Counted from the first letter of the stretch, positions 1 to 5,167 are shown. The stretch is DNA of 7,332 bases from DATGHS01 sp035307785 (GCA_035307785.1 DATGHS010000010.1:1-7332); one strand, 5' to 3'. The notes: a model not told the origin generated them from the sequence alone. Numbers and translations: made by a program.

Positions 1-659
1 TGGACGACGGTGCCGCCGGCGAAGTCGATCGCTCCCAGCTTGCCGAGCCAGCCTACCGGATCGCCCTTTTCATTGATGGCCCAGACCCAGTGTGCCAATG
101 GACAATAAATGAGGGCCGACCAGAGTGCGATGAAAAGACAATAAGGTCCAAACTTGATGCGTTCTGCAATTGCACCGCTAATGAGCGCCGGCGTAATAAT
201 GGCGAACATGCCTTGATACATACAGTACACGAACACCGGCACGTGGGTATTCATGAATGCCTTGTCGGATAGCACACCGTGCAGTCCTAAATAGTCGCTG
301 TTCCAGCCAATGATTCCGCCTTGCGAATTTCCAAACGCCAGGCAAAAGCCAAATAGCACCCATTGCACACCGACAATGGCCAAGGCGACCATGCTGTGCA
401 TCATGGTGCCGAGCAGGTTTTTCCGCCGCACGATGCCGCCGTAGAAGAGGGCGAGCCCGGGAACCATGCACATGACGAAGGCGCTGGAAACCAGCATCCA
501 TGCGGTGTCGCCCGCGTCAAGCGATGATGCCGGCGGTGCATCTTTCTTCGCCTCCGCGGTTGTACCCGGCGCGTCTTTCTTCGGTTCTTCGGCTCGCACA
601 GAAGCAGCGGCCAGGAATGACAAAGCGAAAAGAGCAACGAACAATAAGCGCCGGTGCAA
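1..659 (-). CDS. amt: Ammonium transporter, Amt/AmtB family (3' part cut by window edge)
   Basis: This is an inner-membrane channel that conducts ammonium/ammonia for nitrogen uptake. 219 codons are visible. Residues 1-23 form a signal peptide: two arginines, a hydrophobic core LLFVALFALSFLAAA, and likely cleavage after VRA. A short Lys/Ala/Pro-rich linker follows (24-48). The Amt fold starts at DTAWMLVSSAFV (51-62), followed by PGLALFYGGIVRRKN (67-81) and ALISGAIAERIKF (158-170). By alignment from memory with E. coli AmtB, F152 matches gate Phe107, W193 in HWVW matches Trp148, and D212 in DFAGG matches Asp160. The pore His168 codon is split by the window edge; its first two bases read CA, as expected. 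No in-frame ATG occurs before residue 55, which lies inside the domain. A TTG at 659 sits 7 nt after GGAGG, so I chose TTG. The family is usually about 400-480 residues. Amt genes often neighbour a PII (glnK) gene, which would lie outside this window. Family assignment is very secure. Confidence 0.95.
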   Translation of the reverse strand, partial: MHRRLLFVALFALSFLAAASVRAEEPKKDAPGTTAEAKKDAPPASSLDAGDTAWMLVSSAFVMCMVPGLALFYGGIVRRKNLLGTMMHSMVALAIVGVQWVLFGFCLAFGNSQGGIIGWNSDYLGLHGVLSDKAFMNTHVPVFVYCMYQGMFAIITPALISGAIAERIKFGPYCLFIALWSALIYCPLAHWVWAINEKGDPVGWLGKLGAIDFAGGTVV

Positions 660-666
660 GGGTGGT

Positions 667-671
667 CCTCC
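667..671 (-). promoter_or_regulatory. Shine-Dalgarno GGAGG that decides the TTG start of amt
   Basis: Read on the minus strand, GGAGG ends 7 nt before TTG at 659. TTG is the only plausible initiator upstream of the signal peptide, because the first in-frame ATG lies within the first transmembrane helix. The perfect site at ideal spacing makes this start convincing. Confidence 0.75.
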
Positions 672-735
672 AGAAGTAGCCGCGTTCGGTATGCACCACT
701 ACCGGGGAGAGGTAGCGGAAAGTCTACCGCGTTGG

Positions 736-751
736 TGCAATTTTTATGCCG
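736..751 (-). promoter_or_regulatory. Possible sigma-54 (RpoN) promoter for amt
   Basis: On the minus strand the sequence reads CGGCATAAAAATTGCA. Compared with the sigma-54 consensus TGGCACG-N4-TTGCA, the -12 element TTGCA is perfect. The -24 element keeps GGCA, and the GG-to-GC spacing is exactly 10 nt. Mismatches are the leading T (C here), the C after GGCA (T here) and the following G (A here). The predicted start near 725 would give a leader of about 66 nt before the TTG codon. Nitrogen-controlled sigma-54 promoters are well established for amtB/glnK in other bacteria. I see no clear NtrC-type enhancer site. The match is good but was found by eye. Confidence 0.4.
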
Positions 752-855
752 ATGCCTTACGTCAAGCTAAATACAGACTACAAGTTTAATCTTGCCAATA
801 ACTTGCGCAAACTGAATCATGAAGCCATTCTTCGCGACACTTCCGGTTTTGCCAC

Positions 856-878
856 CTTTGCAAGCACGTTGTGCAAAG
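856..878. repeat. Inverted repeat CTTTGCA-N9-TGCAAAG
   Basis: The arms CTTTGCA (856-862) and TGCAAAG (872-878) are perfect inverted copies separated by 9 nt, giving 16-bp centre-to-centre spacing. It lies 110 nt before the start at 988. There is no T-run after it, so it is not a terminator on the plus strand. It could be an operator for a dimeric regulator or chance. Confidence 0.3.
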
Positions 879-987
879 ATTCCGGGCAATCGCCAACCGC
901 AGGGGTGATAGCGCGGGAATGTTTAGAATGACAGAGTATCTATCATCCGGCCGCGCGCAATCGCAGTACACCATGCGAATCGATTGA

Positions 988-1623
988 ATGACGTACCTTC
1001 GGCACTTGAATCTGATCCACGTTTTTGACTTCTACCTCATGGCGATGTTCTTGCTGAGCAGCGCCCGAAGGTTGAGCCAGTACGGCGCGCTGGCCGGCAT
1101 CGTCTTTTCCGCCCCAGGCCGCTGGCCCCGTTTGCTCAAGGTCATGAAAGAGCATCGGGCCATGTTTTTTACCTGGTCTACACTGAGGCCGGCGTTCTTG
1201 GCGCTGGCGTTATCCGTCATCCATAGTATAGCCACCCGCGTGATCTGGCCGCACTCGAAGCTCACAGTCGAGCATTTCGTGCATTATTGGTGGATTCTGC
1301 CAATCTTCCTGATCACGCTGGTGCCGATGCTGGCCGTGGACGCTTACTTCTTAATTCGCGTCGGTCAAGTGGATCGCGCGGAAACCGAGAAGTATCTGGA
1401 TCAGGCGGAATACTGGCTCACCGGACATAAGGCCACGATGCTTCGCATTTTCACTTTCGGCTACGTCGATCCGCGGCGCATGGTTTCAGAGGAAGTCCAA
1501 AAGACCATCGTTTACATCAATGAACTAATGAGCCGCAACTTCCATTGGATGTCGTTGCAAGCCGGGTTGCGAATTCTTTTTGGGCTCTCGCTCTGGCTCA
1601 CGTGGGCGTTCCTGATCCGGTAA
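988..1623 (+). CDS. Uncharacterised four-helix membrane protein
   Basis: A 211-residue protein I cannot assign to a functional family. Four hydrophobic helices are visible: about residues 8-25 (LIHVFDFYLMAMFLLSS), 65-87, 97-123 and 190-210. Between helices 1 and 2 is a basic segment with SAPGRWPRLLKVMKEH (41-56). Between helices 3 and 4 is a soluble stretch of about 65 residues (124-189) containing a charged segment RAETEKYLDQAEYWL and the motif GYVDPRRMVSEEVQK (158-172). The ATG at 988 directly follows an in-frame TGA, so it is the earliest possible start. No strong ribosome site precedes it, and an ATG at 1039 is an alternative but would cut helix 1. The gene stands alone, divergent from amt and 81 nt upstream of the DtxR-type regulator. 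The pattern resembles hypothetical proteins I associate with planctomycetes. It has no catalytic motif that I can see. Confidence 0.8.
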   Translation: MTYLRHLNLIHVFDFYLMAMFLLSSARRLSQYGALAGIVFSAPGRWPRLLKVMKEHRAMFFTWSTLRPAFLALALSVIHSIATRVIWPHSKLTVEHFVHYWWILPIFLITLVPMLAVDAYFLIRVGQVDRAETEKYLDQAEYWLTGHKATMLRIFTFGYVDPRRMVSEEVQKTIVYINELMSRNFHWMSLQAGLRILFGLSLWLTWAFLIR

Positions 1624-1704
1624 TAATCTTTGTTTGGAATCCCCGTTGAAAATCGCTATCTTCACCGCAAGGCGGTTCTCTCCAAGCCATTGTGCTGGTA
1701 GTTC

Positions 1705-2373
1705 ATGACCAATAAGCCCACCGAAGCCGTGCAGGATTACCTCAAGACGATCCATCGTTTGGGTGGGGCCGAGCGCGTTGTTTCGCCTGCGGAAATTGCC
1801 AATCATTTGCAGGTTCGGGCTTCGTCCGTCACCGGAATGCTTAAACGGCTATCCGAATCCGGCTGGATCAGTTATGAATCCGGCTACGGCGCGAAGCTCA
1901 CGGCGGAAGGCCTTGGCGAAGCGCGGCGCGTCATTCGACGGCACCGGCTGGTGGAGCTTTTCCTCACGCGCGTGTTGGGGCTCGACTGGAGCGAGGTCGA
2001 TGCGGAAGCCGAAGCGCTGGAACACGCGATCTCACCGCGCCTCGAACAAGCCATCGCCGCCCACCTGGGCGAACCCCTCGAAGACCCGCACGGGCATCCG
2101 ATTCCATCCTCCGAAGGAAAACTGGAGCGGCGCGAGCTTCGCGAACTGAACCAGTTCGGCGCCGGCGAGTCGGCCATTATCCGGGAAGTTCAAGACGACC
2201 GCCCCGACCGGCTGCGCCATTGGCAAAAACATGGCCTCCTGCCCGGCGCCACCGTCCACATTCGCAGCTATCAACCGCTCGACGATCTGTTTGAAGTCGA
2301 AGTCAACGGCCGCATGATTCTGCTGGGCAGCGAAGGGCTCGCGGGACTGCGCGGGGAGGCGACCAACAAGTGA
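1705..2373 (+). CDS. DtxR/MntR-family metal-dependent transcriptional repressor
   Basis: A cytoplasmic dimeric repressor that binds operators when loaded with Fe2+ or Mn2+ and controls metal homeostasis. It has the full three-domain form (222 residues). A winged helix-turn-helix spans about 6-72, with recognition helix RASSVTGMLKRL (38-49). The dimerisation and metal-binding domain spans 73-140, and a FeoA/SH3-like C-terminal domain spans about 145-218. Metal residues, aligned by motif with DtxR: H80 and E84 match His79/Glu83, and E106-H107 match Glu105/His106. E103 replaces DtxR Cys102, as in MntR. D11 aligns with MntR Asp8, but K14 sits where MntR has Glu11. The PHGHPIP motif (128-134) is typical. 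The metal is therefore ambiguous, with a lean to Mn. The ATG at 1705 has only a weak ribosome site, but the frame is closed by TAG just upstream. No metal transporter gene is adjacent, so targets cannot be read from context. Family assignment is secure. Confidence 0.93.
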   Translation: MTNKPTEAVQDYLKTIHRLGGAERVVSPAEIANHLQVRASSVTGMLKRLSESGWISYESGYGAKLTAEGLGEARRVIRRHRLVELFLTRVLGLDWSEVDAEAEALEHAISPRLEQAIAAHLGEPLEDPHGHPIPSSEGKLERRELRELNQFGAGESAIIREVQDDRPDRLRHWQKHGLLPGATVHIRSYQPLDDLFEVEVNGRMILLGSEGLAGLRGEATNK

Positions 2374-2386
2374 CCCGCAGGCGCGC

Positions 2387-2430
2387 AGACTCGCCATGCG
2401 GCTTTGTGTCGAAAGCCGAGACGCGAGTCT
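2387..2430 (+). other. Two-tier hairpin just after the DtxR-family gene
   Basis: AGACTCGC (2387-2394) pairs with GCGAGTCT (2423-2430). Inside it CGGCTTT (2399-2405) pairs with AAAGCCG (2412-2418) around a 6-nt loop, with a symmetric 4x4 internal loop between. It begins 14 nt after the stop codon. The nearest T-run (TTTTTT, 2451-2456) lies 20 nt beyond, too far for a canonical intrinsic terminator. It may protect the 3' end or be a weak terminator. Confidence 0.4.
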
Positions 2431-2500
2431 TCCAGACTATCGGGTTCCAATTTTTTCGATTTGACCAACCGCGATTTTTGTTCCATCTTTGCTGTAGAAG

Positions 2501-2518
2501 TCGACTGCGAGCAGTCGA
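2501..2518. promoter_or_regulatory. 18-bp dyad, TCGACTGC-GA-GCAGTCGA, possible operator
   Basis: The 8-bp arms are perfect inverted copies around a 2-bp centre. It lies 72 bp before the ATG of the 50-residue membrane protein and within the 217-bp gap after the DtxR-family gene. The near-zero spacer suits a DNA operator for a dimeric protein. As RNA it could form a 7-bp stem with a CGAG loop, but no T-run follows. The regulator is unknown; DtxR-type boxes are usually AT-rich and do not resemble it. Confidence 0.35.
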
Positions 2519-2590
2519 TTCAGATCCCCAGCTTATCACCCAGATTCGCCAGTCTTCCCTGTTCGCCCGCTAGCATCGGAGTGGTTAATC

Positions 2591-2743
2591 ATGCAAGTAG
2601 TTTGCTGTAACCTCGCCGCGCTGGCGATCGCCGCTATGTTTTACGTTTGGCGCGATTACCACCGCACGAATTGCGAGCGCATGAAAGTGCTGCGCGAGCG
2701 CGTGGCTTACATGCTCTGGACCGCCGCCAACCAAGCTGCGTGA
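2591..2743 (+). CDS. 50-residue single-pass membrane protein, uncharacterised
   Basis: A short reading frame with a good ribosome site: GGAG at 2578-2581, 9 nt before the ATG. The protein begins MQVVCCNLAALAIAAMFYVW, a single hydrophobic helix (about 2-20). A basic cytoplasmic stretch RDYHRTNCERMKVLRERVAY follows, and the C-terminus is MLWTAANQAA. Three cysteines are present, C5 and C6 at the membrane end and C28. The arrangement predicts an N-out/C-in anchored peptide under the positive-inside rule. I recognise the RERVAYMLW-type tail from short hypothetical proteins in planctomycete genomes, but this is memory and not a search. No function is known to me. The gene stands alone, with hairpins upstream and strong terminators downstream, so it is probably a monocistronic unit. 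The composition is clearly protein-like. Confidence 0.72.
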   Translation: MQVVCCNLAALAIAAMFYVWRDYHRTNCERMKVLRERVAYMLWTAANQAA

Positions 2744-2793
2744 ACGGCAGCCGGCGGGTCCACCCGTGGTTTAGAGTCCGAGTCGAGAGTTCA

Positions 2794-2852
2794 TTTCGGT
2801 GGTTCATTTTTCATCCCTGGCTGTTGCGCCCGGGCGGCATTCTCCACCGAAA
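2794..2852 (+). other. Long-range 9-bp stem abutting a terminator; possible structured 3' UTR or small RNA
   Basis: TTTCGGTGG (2794-2802) and CCACCGAAA (2844-2852) are perfect inverted copies enclosing 41 nt. The enclosed segment includes CGCCCGGGCG. One nucleotide later the terminator stem begins, so the two stems could stack. That layout is common at the 3' end of small RNAs and riboregulators. I cannot match it to a known family. Confidence 0.3.
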
Positions 2853-2853
2853 C

Positions 2854-2894
2854 AGAGGTCGCGCGGGTTCCTGCCGGCGCGGCCTCTTTTTTTT
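2854..2894 (+). terminator. Strong intrinsic terminator after the 50-residue protein gene
   Basis: AGAGGTCGCGC (2854-2864) pairs over 11 positions with GCGCGGCCTCT (2877-2887), including one T-G wobble, around a 12-nt loop. It is followed by an eight-T run (2887-2894). It would end rightward transcripts about 110 nt past the stop codon at 2743. Confidence 0.88.
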
Positions 2895-2921
2895 CCATCA
2901 AGGCTGAATTTCCGCTTTGCG

Positions 2922-2994
2922 GAGCCGGGACCGCAAGCGACCGGATGAGGGGCGATGTCCTCCATCCGGTCGCTTGCGCTCCCGGCTCTTTTTT
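2922..2994 (+). terminator. Second, composite terminator: 28-bp palindromic element plus T-run
   Basis: GAGCCGGGA (2922-2930) pairs with TCCCGGCTC (2980-2988). After a single C-C mismatch, CGCAAGCGACCGGATG (2932-2947) pairs with CATCCGGTCGCTTGCG (2963-2978). Three more pairs close an 8-nt loop (2951-2958). Six Ts follow (2989-2994). The stem is much longer than needed for termination and looks like a palindromic repeat, of REP type, used as a terminator. The T-run is only on the plus-strand side. Confidence 0.8.
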
Positions 2995-3076
2995 GCATTG
3001 GGAATTGTGAGCAGGTCTGAGACGGGTCGTCCGCGTAGAATGGAAAAGGACAGCTGAACGATCAGGGAATGCCCAT

Positions 3077-4258
3077 ATGAATGTCGAAAACGTAATCGCC
3101 CCGGAATCTTCTTCCAAGCCCAATCTCGCGGAAAACAAACGCTACCAGCGCCTCAAGCATATCGGCGAGCTGATCGGCATGATTGTCGGTATCGTCGGCC
3201 TGTTGTTAGCAGTATGGCTGGGACCGAGAGTTAACGTGTTGGTGCAAGAACTCGTCGGCCCTAATCGGTGGTTGCGCCTGATTGCGCTGGGCTTCGTGTA
3301 CGCGGCCGGTTTTGAGTTGCTCTCGCTTCCCGTGGATTTTTGGGCCGGTTTTGTTCTCGAGCATCAATTCCAGCTCAGCCGCGAGACATTCCTCCAGTGG
3401 TGGTGGAAGCGCTTCAAGATGTATCTGGTCGGCGGACCGCTCGGATTGGCACTTTTGCTGGGGCTTTACTCGGTGCTCTGGTTCACCGGTCCGCTCTGGT
3501 GGCTGGCGGCCGCGTTGGGCTGGCTCGCGGTCACGCTGGTCCTCGGCCGAATACTCCCTGTGGTAATTTTGCCGCTTTTCTACAAGGTTACTCGTCTCGA
3601 CAACCCGGCCCTCCAAGAGCGCTTTCGCCGCCTGGCCGACGGCACCGGGCTGAAGGTGGAAGGCGTTTACACTCTCGGCCTGAGCAAGGAAACCAAGAAA
3701 GCCAATGCTGCCCTAACCGGCATGGGCCGAACGCGTCGTGTACTTTTGGGCGACACGCTATTGCAGCAGTTTGAACCCGATGAAATCGACGTGGTTTTCA
3801 CCCACGAACTCGGGCACCACGTGCACAAGCATTTGCCGAAATTCATTGTGATGGAAGTAATGCTGACAGCCATGATGTGCTTCCTGGCCGACCGAATGCT
3901 TGCGGCCGTGGCGGTGCGGATGGGCTATCCGGGACCGCTCGACCCGGCCGCGCTGCCGCTGTTCCTGCTGGTCGTCGGCATCTTTGGCCTGTGCATGATG
4001 CCGCTGCGCAATGCCATTTCGCGCTGGTTCGAGCGGCAAAGCGATTGCTACGCGTTACAGCGCACCGGCAATGCGGCAGCGTATCGCTCTGCGTTCACCA
4101 AGTTGGCCGAGATAAACAAAGCCGATCCGGACCCGAATCGTTTCCTCGTCTGGCTCTGGCATGATCACCCGCCCATTCGTGAACGCCTGGCAATGGCCGA
4201 TCAGCTCTTGCCGCAGCTTCGCCCTGAGACACATAATTCACCGCAGGCGGCGTTCTAA
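3077..4258 (+). CDS. Ste24-type M48 zinc metalloprotease (CAAX protease 1 family)
   Basis: An integral-membrane zinc endopeptidase. In eukaryotes Ste24 processes prenylated CAAX proteins. In bacteria, which lack that pathway, members are thought to act in membrane protein quality control, though the native substrate here is unknown. The protein has 393 residues, near the normal size. The N-terminal domain has several membrane helices (about 30-49, 65-95, 115-168). The catalytic site is HELGH (243-247), with H243 and H247 as zinc ligands and E244 as the base. The third ligand is E319 in WFERQSDCYAL, with the conserved acidic residue D323. The Ste24 signature NAALTGMGRTRRVLLGDTLL (210-229) and C-terminal DHPPIRERL (363-371) are present. 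Two more helices follow the active site (about 255-278, 292-312). The ATG at 3077 has AGGGA (3064-3068) upstream. All key residues are intact. It follows two terminators, so it is its own transcription unit. Confidence 0.94.
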   Translation: MNVENVIAPESSSKPNLAENKRYQRLKHIGELIGMIVGIVGLLLAVWLGPRVNVLVQELVGPNRWLRLIALGFVYAAGFELLSLPVDFWAGFVLEHQFQLSRETFLQWWWKRFKMYLVGGPLGLALLLGLYSVLWFTGPLWWLAAALGWLAVTLVLGRILPVVILPLFYKVTRLDNPALQERFRRLADGTGLKVEGVYTLGLSKETKKANAALTGMGRTRRVLLGDTLLQQFEPDEIDVVFTHELGHHVHKHLPKFIVMEVMLTAMMCFLADRMLAAVAVRMGYPGPLDPAALPLFLLVVGIFGLCMMPLRNAISRWFERQSDCYALQRTGNAAAYRSAFTKLAEINKADPDPNRFLVWLWHDHPPIRERLAMADQLLPQLRPETHNSPQAAF

Positions 4259-4299
4259 TGACGGGCTATCCTGTTGGATCCATTGCTATTCGCCTGCGG
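4241..4299 (+). repeat. 9-bp inverted repeat straddling the ste24 stop codon
   Basis: CCGCAGGCG (4241-4249, inside the last codons of the protease gene) and CGCCTGCGG (4291-4299) are perfect inverted copies with a 41-nt loop. The loop contains a smaller ATCC-TGTT-GGAT hairpin. No T-run follows. It may be a 3'-end stability structure or chance. Confidence 0.2.
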
Positions 4300-4357
4300 A
4301 AACCAGATGTTCTCATAGGACTTTAATACACGCTGGTTACGATAAAAGGCAGTTTGG

Positions 4358-4388
4358 CTCCCCGCGTCTTGCGAGAGTGGACGGGGAG
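4358..4388 (+). other. Hairpin in the leader of the two-component operon
   Basis: CTCCCCG (4358-4364) pairs with CGGGGAG (4382-4388) around a 17-nt loop. It lies about 65 nt before the GTG start of the response regulator. There is no T-run, so it is not an attenuator of standard form. It could affect mRNA stability or be an operator. Confidence 0.25.
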
Positions 4389-4443
4389 TGGAATCCGTGG
4401 TACCCCTTTCACACCCGTCACTCTCGCTCCATATTTTCTACGT

Positions 4444-4447
4444 GGAG
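4444..4447 (+). promoter_or_regulatory. Shine-Dalgarno GGAG that decides the GTG start of the response regulator
   Basis: GGAG ends 6 nt before GTG at 4454. The encoded protein then begins directly with the receiver strand RVLIVEDN. An upstream in-frame ATG at 4388 would add 22 residues (ESVVPLSHPSLSLHIF and so on) not expected in the family and lacks a ribosome site. Confidence 0.75.
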
Positions 4448-4453
4448 TCAACC

Positions 4454-5167
4454 GTGCGCGTCTTGATCGTGGAAGATAACCGCACGCTGGTGCGGGCCTT
4501 GCGCCAGTTGCTGGAAGAAGAAAGTTATGCCGTTGACCTGGCGTACGACGGCGAAGAAGGACAATATAAGGCCGAAGGGACGCATTACGACGCCATCATT
4601 CTCGACCTCATGCTGCCAAAGATGGACGGACTCGCCCTCCTGAAGCACTTGCGCAGCAAAGGCGTGACCTCACACATTCTGGTTCTCACTGCCAAGGGGA
4701 CCTTGGAAGACAAGGTAAAAGGACTCGATACGGGCGCCGACGATTACCTCACGAAGCCGTTTGAACTCGATGAATTGCTGGCCCGATTGCGGGCCTTGAT
4801 CCGCCGGGGCCACCGTGTGAAGACGCCAGTTCTCAAGGCTTTCGATCTTGAAATTGACACGGCGGCGCACACCGTGAGGCGGGCCGGTACGCCGATCCAC
4901 CTCACGCCGCGCGAATACAGCTTGCTCCAGTTCCTGGCCTTCCACCGCGGCAAAGTCGTCACCCGGACGATGATCTGGGAACACCTGTACGACGAGTATG
5001 ACGAGAACACCTCAAACGTCGTCGATGTTTATATCCGCTACCTACGGAACAAGATTGACAAGGGTTATGACCCGCCGTTAATCCTCACGCGCTGGGGCGA
5101 AGGTTACATGCTGCGCGGCGACGATACGCCGTCTGGTAATGGCGAATTGGAGGAAAAGGAAGAATGA
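4454..5167 (+). CDS. OmpR-family response regulator
   Basis: A cytoplasmic two-component response regulator: phosphorylation of the receiver domain promotes DNA binding by the C-terminal winged helix. With the GTG start it has 237 residues, the usual OmpR/PhoB size. In the receiver domain (1-118), E7-D8 form the acidic pocket. D51 in DAIILDLMLPKMDG is the phosphoacceptor. T79 and K101 (in LTKPF) are the conserved switch residues. The winged helix (about 128-222) has LTPREYSLLQFLA, the DNA-contact helix region NVVDVYIRYLRNKID, and the wing LTRWGEGYML. An acidic tail, GNGELEEKEE, ends it. It is the first gene of an operon and its TGA overlaps the kinase ATG by ATGA, so the two are cognate partners. 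It probably autoregulates the operon, but I cannot identify an operator. All catalytic residues are present. Confidence 0.95.
   Translation: MRVLIVEDNRTLVRALRQLLEEESYAVDLAYDGEEGQYKAEGTHYDAIILDLMLPKMDGLALLKHLRSKGVTSHILVLTAKGTLEDKVKGLDTGADDYLTKPFELDELLARLRALIRRGHRVKTPVLKAFDLEIDTAAHTVRRAGTPIHLTPREYSLLQFLAFHRGKVVTRTMIWEHLYDEYDENTSNVVDVYIRYLRNKIDKGYDPPLILTRWGEGYMLRGDDTPSGNGELEEKEE

Larger units (their letters stand above)
660..987. other. Divergent intergenic region between amt and the four-helix membrane protein gene
   Basis: This is 328 bp with no convincing gene. Open frames on either strand here lack a ribosome site and show no protein-like composition. The left part holds the amt leader, its GGAGG site and the sigma-54-like element. 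A small inverted pair GGTAG/CTACC lies at 711-715 and 724-728, next to the predicted amt transcription start. The right part holds a 7-bp inverted repeat (856-878). I cannot identify a convincing -35/-10 pair for the rightward gene. Confidence 0.6.
2744..3076. other. Hairpin-rich noncoding region between the 50-residue gene and ste24
   Basis: This is 333 bp with no supported gene. In order it holds a small dyad CGGGT-CC-ACCCG (2755-2766); a 9-bp long-range stem TTTCGGTGG (2794-2802) with CCACCGAAA (2844-2852), whose loop contains the palindrome CGCCCGGGCG (2827-2836); a strong T-run terminator (2854-2894); a small hairpin TCCGC-TTT-GCGGA (2911-2923); and a 28-bp composite hairpin with a T-run (2922-2994). 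The remaining 80 bp should carry the ste24 promoter. TAGAAT at 3036-3041 resembles a -10 box, but I see no fitting -35 element. Confidence 0.6.

Noticed and set aside
178..637. Long frames on both strands over the amt gene.
   Set aside because: They are in other frames of a clearly recognisable ammonium transporter and give Arg/His-rich peptides without protein character.
746..931. A 61-residue plus-strand frame in the amt upstream region.
   Set aside because: No ribosome site, no hydrophobic or domain pattern, and it crosses the inverted repeat at 856-878.
2461..2489. TTGACC-N17-CATCTT as a promoter for the 50-residue protein gene.
   Set aside because: The -35 part is good but the -10 part matches only 3 of 6 bases; not enough to annotate.
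2370..2573. A frame starting at a GTG that overlaps the DtxR-family stop codon (GTGA), 67 residues.
   Set aside because: It has no ribosome site, runs through the two-tier hairpin and the 18-bp dyad, and the peptide (Arg/Phe/Ser-rich) shows no domain or helix pattern.
3001..3012. GGAATTGTGAGC resembles half of the E. coli lac operator.
   Set aside because: Only one half-site is present, the inverted half is missing, and no LacI-type gene or sugar gene is nearby. Treated as chance.
3036..3041. TAGAAT as a -10 box for ste24.
   Set aside because: It matches 5 of 6 consensus bases, but no -35 element is found at 16-18 bp, so it is mentioned only within the intergenic entry.
2791..3138. A 115-residue minus-strand frame over the terminator region.
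   Set aside because: It spans both terminators and the start of ste24; its sequence is explained by palindromic GC-rich DNA.
4338..4343. TACGAT as a -10 box for the two-component operon.
   Set aside because: It matches only 4 of 6 bases and no -35 element stands at a proper distance.
4388..4453. A longer start for the response regulator at ATG 4388.
   Set aside because: It lacks a ribosome site and adds residues not typical of the family, while GTG 4454 has GGAG at 6 nt and begins exactly at the receiver domain.
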